Positions 29,360 through 38,748 of a stretch of DNA of 64,000 nucleotides are shown piece after piece (position 1 is the first letter of the stretch; each line of letters opens with the position of its first letter). Source of the DNA: Rivularia sp. MS3 (lineage in GTDB: Bacteria > Cyanobacteriota > Cyanobacteriia > Cyanobacteriales > Nostocaceae); NCBI GenBank assembly GCA_019192545.1, contig JAHCMI010000008.1, positions 62,001 through 126,000 of the forward strand, given 5' to 3'. Made by a program: the position numbers and the translations under genes. Under the pieces are notes generated by a model, which worked only from the letters and a program-made list of their open reading frames with translations, did no database searches and was not told the origin of the DNA.

Positions 29360-30151
29360 ATGATGTTTTGGCAAGTTGATTTTTATCGTCGTTCGCAACC
29401 GGATAAATCGGGACAGGTTTTATGGGATTTATCGATTTGCGATTCAACTCTTGAATTTAAATATGAAGCAACTTGTCTCCAGTCAGAAGCTAATTCTAAT
29501 TGGGTGGCTTCGCAAATTCAACAAGCCGCATCGGATAAACTTCCAGATGTAATTCAAGTTTTTCGTCCCCAGTCTTTAAGTTTGGTTGAACAAGCTGGAA
29601 ATACTTTAGGAATTAAAGTCGAAGCAACTCGCAGAACTCTTGCTTTAAAAACATGGTTGAAACAAAAGCAGCAATTCACAGCTTTAGATAAACCACCGCC
29701 GGTACCTTTATCTGAGAATATTTGGGGAGATAAATGGAGTTTCGCCACTGTAAAAGCTGGCGATATCGGCGATTTTTTTTCAGAGCGTCCGATTCCGATT
29801 TTAGAAACACCCGATTTTTTATTGCCGATTAATATAGGTTTGGCTTCAACAATACCTGTTCCGGGTGTAGTAATTTACGGCGGACGTAAATCTATGCTTT
29901 TAGCAACATGGTTACAAGAAAATCGCCCTGTAGCTCTAAATTATATTGCTGGTGCCCCAGATGGTTTGGTATTAGAAGCGAGTTTAGTAGATAGATGGAT
30001 TGTGGCAACGTTTGAAGATGAAGAAGTCTCGCAAGCTGCGGCACTATATCAACAACGCAAGCAACAAAGCAAAGGACTGCATTTCTTGTTAGTACAGCCA
30101 GATGACTCTGGAATGACTTATACCGGCTTTTGGTTGTTGCAGGAAGTTTAA
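29360..30151 (+). CDS. Tab2/Atab2 family RNA-binding protein (DUF1092)
   Basis: A 263-residue protein matching the Tab2/Atab2 family of oxygenic phototrophs, opening WQVDFYRRSQPD and ending with FLLVQPDDSGMTYTGFWLL. In algae and plants the homologue is needed for translation of photosystem I psaB mRNA; the role of the cyanobacterial protein is less clear but likely linked to photosystem expression. Two adjacent ATG codons (29360, 29363) are possible starts. Tandem ACTGTTC repeats fill the place of the ribosome-binding site. Confidence 0.88.
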   Translation: MMFWQVDFYRRSQPDKSGQVLWDLSICDSTLEFKYEATCLQSEANSNWVASQIQQAASDKLPDVIQVFRPQSLSLVEQAGNTLGIKVEATRRTLALKTWLKQKQQFTALDKPPPVPLSENIWGDKWSFATVKAGDIGDFFSERPIPILETPDFLLPINIGLASTIPVPGVVIYGGRKSMLLATWLQENRPVALNYIAGAPDGLVLEASLVDRWIVATFEDEEVSQAAALYQQRKQQSKGLHFLLVQPDDSGMTYTGFWLLQEV

Positions 30152-30458
30152 CGATCGATAGTTTTAATTTTGTAAATTCAATTAAAAGATTAGATAGCGC
30201 TACGCGAAGGTTAAAATTTAAAGGTTAAAGGTATAAGAATCATAGATTTTAGTATTCATTAACGTTCTAACCCAATTGAGTAATCATATAAATTAGTTAG
30301 TAAACTATCTGAAGATAGAATATTTGATTGAAATACATCTTTACTTATTGAGGAAGTTTAAAGAATTATTCATCGGGTAAGCTACTAAAGAAACCGCCAG
30401 TTAGAAATCTCTATAAAGAATAGACCGAATTCTGGCAATATTGACTTTAATTGAGTAG
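30152..30458. other. Intergenic region with heptamer traces
   Basis: Contains GGTTAAA-type heptamer copies at about 30207-30231, then AT-rich DNA probably holding the promoter of the MFS gene. Nothing else recognised. Confidence 0.4.
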
Positions 30459-31691
30459 ATGAACTTGAAAAATTCAAGGGAACAGTCTAAATTACCCCTC
30501 CAGTTTTGGATTGTGACCCTGGTTGCCTTTATAAATTCGGTTAGCTTTACGATAATTATTCCACTACTGTATCCCTACGCGAAGCAGTTTGGATTAAATG
30601 ATTTTCAAGCAAGTTTACTCAGTAGTGCTTATGCTTTACCTCAATTTATTGGTACTCCTATATTAGGAAGGCTTTCAGACCGTTTGGGAAGAAAACCTTT
30701 ATTAGTAATAAGTTTGCTGGGAACTGTTTTATCTGGTATTGTTGCTGCCGTAACTCCTGTAGCTTGGTTGTTGTATCTAGCGCGTATATTTGATGGTTTA
30801 ACTGGTGGAAATACTTCTATTGCTAGGGCTGTAGTTAGCGATATTACAACAGTCGATCAACGTGCTAAAGCTTTTGGTATTTTTGGTGCTGTTTTTCGTT
30901 TAGGTTTTGTTGCTGGCCCGGCATTAAGCTATGTAGCGCAGCAGCTACCTACAATTAGAGGTATAACTTCATTGGGAATGAGTTTTATAGTAGGTGCAGC
31001 TATAGCTTTGTTCGCAACTATTCTGACTGTTTTTTACTTACCTGAAACTTTGCCATCTACTAATAAACAGCGATTTCATTTAAGTTGGAGCGATTTTGGC
31101 TTTATCAAAATTTTTCAGTCCGCAGTTCGTCCGAAACTAGGTAAGCTTTTTGTTTTAACTTTTTTAAGCGGCTCTACTTTTACAATTTTCACTTTTGCGT
31201 TTCAACCGTTTGTACTCAGAGTCCTTAACCAAGACGCGAAAACCTTAGCAATTACTTTTGCTGTTGTTGGCATGTTAGGGTTCATTTCTCAAGTTGTAGC
31301 GCTCGATCCATTAAGGAAAAAATTTAATTTAATTGATATTCTATCTTTGGCATTATTTGCCCGTGGAATTACCTTTTTATTGATTCCTACTTTTCCCTAC
31401 CTAACTGCATTTTTTCTGATTATTGCAGTTTTTGGGTTTGTAAATTCTTTCCCAATGCCGTTAATAGACTCAATTTTATCCTTGAATAGCGCCGAACGCG
31501 AACAAGGAGAAATTCTAGGAATCAATGCATCTTATCTAAGCATTTCCAACGCTATCGGGCCGCCAATTTCAGGTATGCTCGTCAGTCTTGGTTACAAAAG
31601 TCCTTTTTGGATTACAGGCGTACTTACTATTTTGACAGCCTGCTTTGCTTATACACTTAAATCTGAATTTAAATGCGAAGGTAATAGGTAA
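30459..31691 (+). CDS. Major facilitator superfamily transporter (DHA1-like)
   Basis: A 410-residue inner-membrane protein with about twelve hydrophobic helices. The signature loop between TM2 and TM3 is GRLSDRLGRKPLLV (motif A). The general form resembles TetA/DHA1 drug:proton antiporters, which export small molecules using the proton gradient. The substrate cannot be told and no regulator is next to it. The ORF is intact and followed by TCCTAAC-type repeats. Confidence 0.88.
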   Translation: MNLKNSREQSKLPLQFWIVTLVAFINSVSFTIIIPLLYPYAKQFGLNDFQASLLSSAYALPQFIGTPILGRLSDRLGRKPLLVISLLGTVLSGIVAAVTPVAWLLYLARIFDGLTGGNTSIARAVVSDITTVDQRAKAFGIFGAVFRLGFVAGPALSYVAQQLPTIRGITSLGMSFIVGAAIALFATILTVFYLPETLPSTNKQRFHLSWSDFGFIKIFQSAVRPKLGKLFVLTFLSGSTFTIFTFAFQPFVLRVLNQDAKTLAITFAVVGMLGFISQVVALDPLRKKFNLIDILSLALFARGITFLLIPTFPYLTAFFLIIAVFGFVNSFPMPLIDSILSLNSAEREQGEILGINASYLSISNAIGPPISGMLVSLGYKSPFWITGVLTILTACFAYTLKSEFKCEGNR

Positions 31692-31699
31692 TAGAGGGA

Positions 31700-31741
31700 A
31701 GAATTAATGATTCCTAACTCCTAACTCCTCACCCCTAACTC
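31700..31741. repeat. CTAACTC-type heptamer repeats
   Basis: Copies of CTAACTC with variants lie between the converging MFS and DUF2470 genes. Confidence 0.55.
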
Positions 31742-31746
31742 AAAAT

Positions 31747-32022
31747 TTATTTCCTTACCTGCTTCAACATATCAATTAGTGTATGGTGAGCATCTTCGGC
31801 ATTTTTCAAAGTATGGTCAAATTTTATTCTCACAGGCACTTCTTCACCATTTGCCTGAGCTTGTAAATTCATCCCTTCAGCATCAATAGAAAGCATTTTC
31901 GCTGCTGTCGCATCCTTTAAATCGCCATAAGTTTTAGCGTAAAGTGCCACCGCGTCCGCATGATCTTCGTTCATGTGCTTACAAATGCGATCGCTAACTT
32001 GGGTAGAAAATTCTTCTGACAT
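31747..32022 (-). CDS. DUF2470 family small protein (HugZ C-terminal-like)
   Basis: A 91-residue stand-alone DUF2470 domain with the family opening RICKHMNEDHADAVALYAK and a conserved C-terminal helix (HHTLIDMLKQVRK). The same domain forms the C-terminal part of HugZ-type heme oxygenases, and in plants it occurs in proteins of heme or iron metabolism. The stand-alone form here lacks the flavin-binding split barrel, so it may bind heme or a partner rather than act as an enzyme. Function inferred only. Confidence 0.85.
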   Translation of the reverse strand: MSEEFSTQVSDRICKHMNEDHADAVALYAKTYGDLKDATAAKMLSIDAEGMNLQAQANGEEVPVRIKFDHTLKNAEDAHHTLIDMLKQVRK

Positions 32023-32446
32023 TACTTACTCCACTAAATTAACTTTATCAATCTGAATTTTAAAGCTTAATTGCTGTATGCAGCTACCTTGCAGAAAATT
32101 TCTATTAGAGAAATCCAGTAAATAAAATTTCGTTGGAATAGGTGAGACATTTTATTATCTATAAGTAGCTTTACTAATATTCATAATAATTATCGTATTA
32201 TCACTCAAGACAACATGTACTTTAAAAGACATATTTCTCTAAATAAGTAATTATACCAACATGACATTTAAGGTAAACAAACAAACTCCTAGTAATTAAT
32301 TAGTAAGGTTTGTAACATTTAAGCCTTTATTAGTGAAATTGATTTCATTAAACTTATGTTTGGAAAATTTTTTACATTTTCTTACCGATTAACAGTGATT
32401 TCTACTGAATCAGGAATATAAAACAAATTTATTGAAGTCCACACCC
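32023..32446. other. AT-rich divergent intergenic region
   Basis: Spacer between the divergent DUF2470 gene and the phosphatase gene. No ORF, hairpin terminator or RNA gene seen; promoters for both are expected here. Confidence 0.35.
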
Positions 32447-33211
32447 ATGAGTGCAACTAGCCACCGTCGTATAGTTATAGGGGATGTGCATGGTCACTAT
32501 CAAGGCTTGATGCAATTGTTAGAGGCGATCGCCCCAACGACAGAAGATAAAATTTATTTTTTGGGGGATTTGATAGATAGAGGTCCCCAGAGTTCGCAAG
32601 TCGTAGATTTTGTTAAAGACAATTCCTATCCTTGCTTGCTCGGAAATCACGAGCATATGTTAATTAAAATCCTTAGAGATAAAAATGCTTCCACTCCAAG
32701 CGTACAAGGATGGCTTTACAGTGGCGGGCAGGCGACTTTAGCAAGCTATAAAAACGGTAAAGTACCTCAAGAACATCTCGAATGGTTTGAGAGTTTACCT
32801 TTATATATGGATTTAGGAGACATCTTTTTAGTCCACGCAGGTATCGATCCTTCAAAAACTATACAAGAACAGAAAGCAGAACAATTTTGCTGGATTAGAG
32901 ATAAATTTCACAGCATTCAAAAGCCTTATTTTTCAGATAAAGTAATTATCGTCGGTCACACTATTACTTTTACGTTTCCTGGAATTGCACCTGGAAAAAT
33001 TGCCAGAGGTGCCGGTTGGCTGGATTTAGATACAGGTGCTTATCATCCTCGTAGCGGATGGTTGACGGCGTTCGATGTTACAAATCGTCAGGTTTACCAA
33101 GCTAACATGTTTAAAAAGCAAGTGCGTACCTTACCTTTGGAAGAAGCATCAGCAAAAGTAAATGTGACTTCACTAAAAGTTAATCGTAATAGCAGCAGGT
33201 TATGGGCTTGA
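32447..33211 (+). CDS. PPP-type metallophosphatase (serine/threonine phosphatase-like)
   Basis: A calcineurin-like phosphoesterase of about 254 residues with the three diagnostic motifs GDVHG, GDLIDRG and GNHE near the N-terminus, and a later GHT histidine motif, the ligand set of a di-metal centre. Bacterial PPP enzymes of this length (PrpA/PrpE type) dephosphorylate Ser/Thr/Tyr proteins or dinucleoside polyphosphates. A TTG at 32432 could extend the frame by five codons, but the ATG at 32447 is preferred. Confidence 0.88.
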   Translation: MSATSHRRIVIGDVHGHYQGLMQLLEAIAPTTEDKIYFLGDLIDRGPQSSQVVDFVKDNSYPCLLGNHEHMLIKILRDKNASTPSVQGWLYSGGQATLASYKNGKVPQEHLEWFESLPLYMDLGDIFLVHAGIDPSKTIQEQKAEQFCWIRDKFHSIQKPYFSDKVIIVGHTITFTFPGIAPGKIARGAGWLDLDTGAYHPRSGWLTAFDVTNRQVYQANMFKKQVRTLPLEEASAKVNVTSLKVNRNSSRLWA

Positions 33212-33258
33212 GGAGTTAAAGGTTGAAGGTTAGAAACTCCTAACCCCTAACTCCTCAC
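33212..33258. repeat. Mixed heptamer repeats between convergent genes
   Basis: GGAGTTA, AAGGTTG and CTAACCC/CTAACTC-type units fill the gap between the phosphatase gene and the M48 protease gene and form a loose inverted arrangement. Confidence 0.6.
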
Positions 33259-33260
33259 TC

Positions 33261-34127
33261 TTACAACAATGGTCGAATATTTCTTCGGTATGCAGCTGTA
33301 CTCAAGCCATCCTTACCTTTATTGCGTTGCGAGTTAACCCAACTTTGAAGATATTGCACCCGATTACTAGGTGAAGGGTGAGTACTTAAAAATGTAGGAA
33401 CTCCACCCCTGCTTTTGTTTTGTAGCTTTTTCATAAAGGAAACCATTGCTTGAGGTGCGTAACCTGCATCTGTGAGCATTCTCAATCCACGTCTATCGGC
33501 ATCGCGTTCGGCTCCACGGCTGTTAGGACGACGGTAACCCAACTCGACTCCAAGCTGAACCAACCTGCTATTTTCCACACCTGCTGCTGTAGCTAAACCT
33601 CTAGCGATCGCAGTTTTCTTCATCTGTTCTACTACGTGTCTACCTTCAATATGAGCAATTTCGTGAGCAACCACACTTGCTAACTCCGCTTCATTGTCGG
33701 CAGCTTTGATTAGACCAGTATTAATATAAACATATCCCCCAGCAGTAGCAAAAGCATTAATGCTGTCATCTTTAACTACTTGGAATTTATAGGGAATTTT
33801 CTTCCTAGTATTGTGCGCTTCTAAGCGATTACCGATTCTTTGTATGTAGTTATTAATTTGAGAATTGCGGTAAAGTTTAATATCGCTTTTGAGCAGTTGC
33901 TGATTTATCTGCTTGCCAAGCCTAACTTCTTGCTTGTCTGATATATTAGAAAGTTGAATTATTTGGGCACCTTGAAAAAGTATGTCCCAAATAGAAATAC
34001 CTAAAGCAGAAGATGGTGTAGTCAAGCACAAACTAAATGCTAAAACTACAGAAATTAACGGATAAAAGAATCTTTTTCGTAAAGAACGGAAATTTAAATA
34101 AAATTTTGTTTTTTCAATCATCATCAA
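33261..34127 (-). CDS. M48-family zinc metalloprotease (BepA/Oma1-like core)
   Basis: A 288-residue protein with an N-terminal signal/anchor (about residues 22-42) and the zinc-protease motif HEIAH (His155, Glu156, His159). A downstream GAERDADRRG segment holds the third ligand. The substrate-pocket sequence NAFATAGGYVYINTGL is conserved. Periplasmic M48 enzymes take part in quality control of envelope proteins. It lacks the TPR tail of BepA. It is convergent with the phosphatase gene. Confidence 0.9.
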   Translation of the reverse strand: MMMIEKTKFYLNFRSLRKRFFYPLISVVLAFSLCLTTPSSALGISIWDILFQGAQIIQLSNISDKQEVRLGKQINQQLLKSDIKLYRNSQINNYIQRIGNRLEAHNTRKKIPYKFQVVKDDSINAFATAGGYVYINTGLIKAADNEAELASVVAHEIAHIEGRHVVEQMKKTAIARGLATAAGVENSRLVQLGVELGYRRPNSRGAERDADRRGLRMLTDAGYAPQAMVSFMKKLQNKSRGGVPTFLSTHPSPSNRVQYLQSWVNSQRNKGKDGLSTAAYRRNIRPLL

Positions 34128-34476
34128 GTTCGAGGAGGTTTTAGAAGAACGTAAGTTATAGGACGATAAATAGCTTTATAAGTTGCAGGTCTTAGTTATT
34201 ACTAAGGCATGTCATAATCGGTTATCTAGTCTGCTTGACTCTACAATAGCTTTGCTGTTAAACATGGCAACTAATTGTGCATTCTTTCATGAAAGCCATG
34301 AAAAGTAATGTTATTAATAAACTGTCCTATAACCCGAAGCAAGAAAATAGTCGTACAATTAGCTCTTTCATCTATGCTTTTGTTGCATATCAGATATCTA
34401 TTAACTTCTACTTCTAGTATTTCATCTTCGCTTATATCAATCCTCATATCCCATCTGTAAATAGGAAAAATTAGTT
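34128..34476. other. AT-rich divergent intergenic region
   Basis: Promoter-containing spacer between the M48 gene and the DUF4330 gene. I see no RNA gene, repeat array or clear consensus promoter. Confidence 0.35.
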
Positions 34477-35013
34477 ATGTCTATAATAGATTCTAAAGGT
34501 CGCTTATTCGGTAAATTCAATATTCTAGATATTGGAGCTTTATTAGTAATTTTGCTAGTGATATGTGGTATATTTTTATTCCCTGGGACTACTGGTTCGG
34601 TAGCTCAAGTAGGTACCACAACAAAACCCATCGAAGTCGATTTAATTGTTCGGGGATTAAAAGTCAAGGATATTGATAGATTATCAGAGCAAGGAAAGTT
34701 TGAGAAAGGTGGTAAAACAAACGTTATCATCCGCAATCAACCCTACGGTCAAATTCCCATTAAATCTATTGAAGTACTACCTAGAAAAATTATTGTAACT
34801 CAACCCGATGGCACTATTAAATTAATTCCAGACCCTAGAGAAAATGTTTTTAGTACAGATATGCTTTTGACTTTAGCAGGAAAAGCAACAATCACCGACA
34901 GCGGCCCTGTTTTAGGTAACAGTAAAGTAAAAATTGGAATGCCGTTTGAATTAGAAGGGTTCAACTATAATTTTAGAGGCAGTGTTATTGATATTAGAAT
35001 CGATGAAAAATAA
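34477..35013 (+). CDS. DUF4330 family membrane-anchored protein
   Basis: A 178-residue protein with a single N-terminal membrane helix (about residues 16-37, within NILDIGALLVILLVICGIF) and a soluble beta-rich domain that would face the periplasm or lumen. This is the cyanobacterial/Firmicute DUF4330 layout, and its function is unknown. The ORF opens MSIIDSKGRLFGKFN, typical for the family. An intrinsic terminator follows 84 bases after the stop. Confidence 0.85.
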   Translation: MSIIDSKGRLFGKFNILDIGALLVILLVICGIFLFPGTTGSVAQVGTTTKPIEVDLIVRGLKVKDIDRLSEQGKFEKGGKTNVIIRNQPYGQIPIKSIEVLPRKIIVTQPDGTIKLIPDPRENVFSTDMLLTLAGKATITDSGPVLGNSKVKIGMPFELEGFNYNFRGSVIDIRIDEK

Positions 35014-35097
35014 TAGGTTAAAGGTTGAAAGTTAATCTTCTACTTTCAATTTATCCTTTATTTATATGTTAAATTCAATTAGCTTTTGAGTTTATAT

Positions 35098-35130
35098 TAG
35101 TCTCCCGTTTGCAGCGAGGAGACTATTTTT
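35098..35130 (+). terminator. Intrinsic terminator after the DUF4330 gene
   Basis: TAGTCTCC pairs with GGAGACTA around a 12-base loop and is followed by TTTTT and a further T-rich run. Confidence 0.85.
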
Positions 35131-35324
35131 ATATTTTTTTGAAACATATTTATTAATTAAAATAAATTTAAATTCATCAAATTTTAGGGTGTGTTAGACC
35201 GATAATTAAATATCAAATTAAACGATAATTTATCTAATGTTATAACGCACTATCTGAGTCTAATAGATAAACCCAAAAATTCGGTTCTTCAGCACTTGGT
35301 ATGCTATTTAAGTAGTCGTTTTTA

Positions 35325-35352
35325 GGCAGTCGGCAGTCGGCAGTCGGCAGTA
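35325..35352. repeat. GGCAGTC tandem heptamers
   Basis: Three exact GGCAGTC units and a fourth with one mismatch, in the intergenic region before the lipoprotein gene. The rest of the 35131-35516 spacer is AT-rich with nothing else recognised. Confidence 0.75.
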
Positions 35353-35516
35353 GGGGAAAAAGAGTAAAGTTATCAAAAATTAAGCATATAAAATGTCAAA
35401 TCCCTACGCAGTAAATATTTCGGTAATTTTTATTCATAATTTAGCATACTAACAACTGATGAGCCAAAAATTCAAAATAAAAATATCAAATTATAGGATG
35501 TGTTAAAACCTTTAAC

Positions 35517-37403
35517 ATGAAACATTTTATCCTCAAAACTATTACCCTCAGTTTGCTTTTACTTTCTGCAAGCTGCAATCGCACTAATGCCAAAAACGAA
35601 TCAACACTGCAATTAGAAACTAAATCTCAACAGCCACTTTTACAAGACTCAACGAAGAATCAGTGGACACCGCAAATGGAAGCAGAATTTCAGCAGCGTG
35701 CAAAACAAGTAATTACAAAATTCGCTGGTAAGAAATACGGAACCACATCTTTTGAAAGCGAAAAACGTTCTTATCCCAAAGCGATGATTGATTTTCTCGC
35801 GGGAAATCGCGACAAAGCTATTGCTTTTCTTGAAGCTGAAGATGCAGATGCTAAAAGTCATCCACATACTTTAGGAATTGATTTTTATTCCAGCTTTACT
35901 CTTAAAGGACAAGTACGCAAATATTTTTATTTTGGTAAATATCTTAGTCCAGAATATCGTCAGCGAATGAGACAAGCCATGCAGCTTCTGACAGCAGAAG
36001 ATCCGTTAAAACGTCGTTTTCCCGAACGCCGAAAATTTTGGGCTAGATCGACGGATAATTGTGATAGCTGGGTAGATTGTCGCAATACTGACAATTTAAA
36101 AGCAATGCGGAATAGTGCAGTATATTTATTTGCTGAAGAAACTGGAAACGAAGCGACAAGGCAAGCTTATAAAAAACGCATTCACAGAAATATCAGCACC
36201 TTGTATCAAATTGGACAAGGCGAATGGGATTCAGAAACCTATCTCGGACATACCGTTACTGCCTATCTAAATCTTTATGATTTTGCCAAAGATAAAGAAG
36301 TGAAATCAATTGCTAAAGCTGGATTGGATTGGCTTTTGGCTTCCGGTGCTGTCAAATATTGGCGGGGTGGATTTGGTGGCCCGACTAAACGCGACTATGG
36401 AAATGGTAACTGTGTTTGGTGTGCTTTATCTACCAACGAATTAGGTCTATATTTCAACGATTCACCTATTGATGACCCCAAACCTCACCACGATTCAGTA
36501 CACTTAATTACCAGTAACTATCGTCCCCATCCAGCAATTGTTGCTTTAGCAAAAAAGCAGTTTAATAAGCCAGCAGAATTACTTAACTCTAAACCTACGT
36601 ATGAAAATTGGAAACCAGGTAATGATACTGCGCCGCAGTTTCATGAAACCTTGTATTTTGGTCATACTTTTCAACTAGGTAGTTTAGCCAAAGGTTCCGG
36701 TGGTGACTGGAATGGCTTTAAGATGATGACTTTTAATTCTAAACATGGTGTTGATTATTTTATTGCAGCGACGGGTAGTAATCCCAAGAAAATATCTACA
36801 TCTAGCGTTGGTGGTGACAATATTGCCCAATACCGCAATTTAGTAATTTTCCTTAACGACAAGTTAGAAACACCTTTTCAATTCTTTCTACCTAAATCAG
36901 CCAAAATAGAAACCAAAAACAATATCACCTTTATTCGGTACGAAAAAACCTGGTTGGCTTTAACACCAATCAATCTCGATATCAAAGGAATTAATGCTGA
37001 TAAAACTTCCAAAATAAGTAAAAGATATTCTCAAGACCAAATTATAACTGCAACTGGTACTGGAAATACTTACAGCGGATTTGCCTTAGAAATAGGTGAA
37101 AAGAAAACTCACGGAAATTTTCAGCAGTTTCAGAATTCGGTACTTACAAAATCTCGCTTAGATATAAATCAAATTAATAACGGTGTAGTCGAATATAAGG
37201 GTGTTGTCGGAAAAGTAAAATTGCAGCATCAAGCCTTAGATTTACCTAAAGTTTGGCGAAATGGTAATTTACACGATTGGAAAAATCATTTTGCAGTATA
37301 TCAAAATTCTGAAGGGGAAAAAATACCTATTTATCAAGGCTGGAAACAAGGTGAATTGAGAATTGAAGCAGGTGGCTATAAGTTTACTCGCAAGCTTAAG
37401 TAA
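35517..37403 (+). CDS. Large secreted lipoprotein, possible polysaccharide lyase-like toroid
   Basis: A 628-residue protein with a lipoprotein-type signal ending at LLSASC (Cys20). The first half is helical and Trp/Tyr-rich (NCDSWVDCRNTDNLKAM near 180, GEWDSETYLGHTVTAYL near 235). The second half is beta-rich (GGDNIAQYRNLVIFL near 430). This order, an alpha toroid then a beta-sandwich, is that of heparinase-like polysaccharide lyases, but I see no sure catalytic set, so this is inference. It stands alone and is intact. It may act on extracellular polysaccharide. Other (alpha/alpha) barrel enzymes cannot be excluded. Confidence 0.6.
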   Translation: MKHFILKTITLSLLLLSASCNRTNAKNESTLQLETKSQQPLLQDSTKNQWTPQMEAEFQQRAKQVITKFAGKKYGTTSFESEKRSYPKAMIDFLAGNRDKAIAFLEAEDADAKSHPHTLGIDFYSSFTLKGQVRKYFYFGKYLSPEYRQRMRQAMQLLTAEDPLKRRFPERRKFWARSTDNCDSWVDCRNTDNLKAMRNSAVYLFAEETGNEATRQAYKKRIHRNISTLYQIGQGEWDSETYLGHTVTAYLNLYDFAKDKEVKSIAKAGLDWLLASGAVKYWRGGFGGPTKRDYGNGNCVWCALSTNELGLYFNDSPIDDPKPHHDSVHLITSNYRPHPAIVALAKKQFNKPAELLNSKPTYENWKPGNDTAPQFHETLYFGHTFQLGSLAKGSGGDWNGFKMMTFNSKHGVDYFIAATGSNPKKISTSSVGGDNIAQYRNLVIFLNDKLETPFQFFLPKSAKIETKNNITFIRYEKTWLALTPINLDIKGINADKTSKISKRYSQDQIITATGTGNTYSGFALEIGEKKTHGNFQQFQNSVLTKSRLDINQINNGVVEYKGVVGKVKLQHQALDLPKVWRNGNLHDWKNHFAVYQNSEGEKIPIYQGWKQGELRIEAGGYKFTRKLK

Positions 37404-38065
37404 GCTATAAATTTATATTTTCCAAATAATGACTTTTGACAAATTAGTCTACCTTATTTTTGCATCTATATTTAGTCGTAATAAGCTCAATTAACCAAAT
37501 ACTTATTAATGTAAAGCACAATGTTTTAGATTCTACAACGTAAGCTAATTTATATCTGATGAAAATAATTGTTTTGCTAAGTACAAAAGTTAAAAATTAT
37601 AGCTAAATTTAACTATGTGGTAACCAAAAATTGTTGATGTTTAATATTTTCGTATGTTAGCGTGTAAGTGTGAACAAGTCATTAAAGGGTAGCATTTAAG
37701 ACTACTTTTCACGAATGTTAATACAGATACCTAAAAGTAAATGATTCAAGAAGCGAGAAAGTATTTTTTACTAGTAATTAGTCTTTGCATATTTTAATTG
37801 CACAGAATAATCATAGAGTTCAGTTGTTGAAAAGTCAACTAAATAATTGTTCCTTATATCCCTCCAAATAATCTTAATATGTATTTCAAGTCAAAGGTGA
37901 AAACCACATCTTAGGTAATTGCAACCGAACGACTTGAAGTATAGATTAAATCTACTACCGCTGCGAGATAATCGAATGCGAGCTAATTGACGGGCACCTT
38001 TAAAAGTTGTTTTTGAACTTTTAATAAAACCCTTGACGCTTACACCTAACTACGAGATTTTCTCA
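37404..38065. other. Long AT-rich intergenic region
   Basis: About 660 bases with no supported ORF, tRNA, repeat array or strong hairpin. It presumably holds the terminator of the lipoprotein gene and the promoter of the RusA-like gene. Confidence 0.35.
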
Positions 38066-38485
38066 ATGCTGCCATTTGAATTTGTAGTGATTGGTAAACC
38101 GGTTTCTCACCAAAACAAAGTACGCAAGCGCGTCAATGATTGGAAGAAACAAGTTCGTGAAACTGCCGAATCTTATTGGAATCAAGAATCTCCCCTAGGA
38201 GATGATGTCCAAGTTATTATTACTCATTATTATGATGCCGATCCAGGAGATGAGTCAGCCGTTCCGGATAGTGACAATATAGTAAAACCAATTAGGGATG
38301 CTCTGAATGGTTTGATTTATGTTGATGACTACCAGATTACTGATTTTATCAGTCGTCGTCGTAATCTAAACGGTTCTTTTAGAATTAAAGGTATTTCTCC
38401 AGCTTTAGCGGAAGGATTTTCTCAAGGTGAAGAATTTTTGCACATCAAAGTTGAGGCTGCACCAGATCCTGGAGATTTGTCTTGA
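38066..38485 (+). CDS. RusA-family Holliday junction resolvase-like protein
   Basis: About 139 residues with the RusA signature: FVVIGKPVSHQNK near the N-terminus, then PDSDNIVKPIRDALNG followed by YVDDYQITD, which supply the acidic residues used by RusA for metal-dependent cleavage of four-way DNA junctions. RusA genes are often of phage origin, but no other phage gene is nearby. A TTG at 38033 extends the frame by 11 codons; the ATG at 38066 fits the family start better. It could be a domesticated resolvase working beside RuvC. Confidence 0.82.
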   Translation: MLPFEFVVIGKPVSHQNKVRKRVNDWKKQVRETAESYWNQESPLGDDVQVIITHYYDADPGDESAVPDSDNIVKPIRDALNGLIYVDDYQITDFISRRRNLNGSFRIKGISPALAEGFSQGEEFLHIKVEAAPDPGDLS

Positions 38486-38748
38486 TAAAAATAATCTGAT
38501 GCTGCATCTACCCCAATATGCCAGTATATTTAACTATCAATTAACTGCAATGAAGCGCTTATTAAATAATATTATAAGCGCCTATTACAATATATTTGTC
38601 CAAAAATAATTTCTTATAATCGCTTCCTTTAAATAATAAAAATAATTCTCAATATTGCAATCCATTTAACAGGAACATCTTTATAGGTTTGCTTTATAAT
38701 AAGTGCAGTGATTAATATTTAACTCCTAGCAACCCCGTGTAATTAGAT

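Noticed and set aside
38427-38609. 60-codon open frame after the RusA-like gene
   Set aside because: It overlaps the 3' end of the RusA-like gene out of frame and has no start signal or domain.
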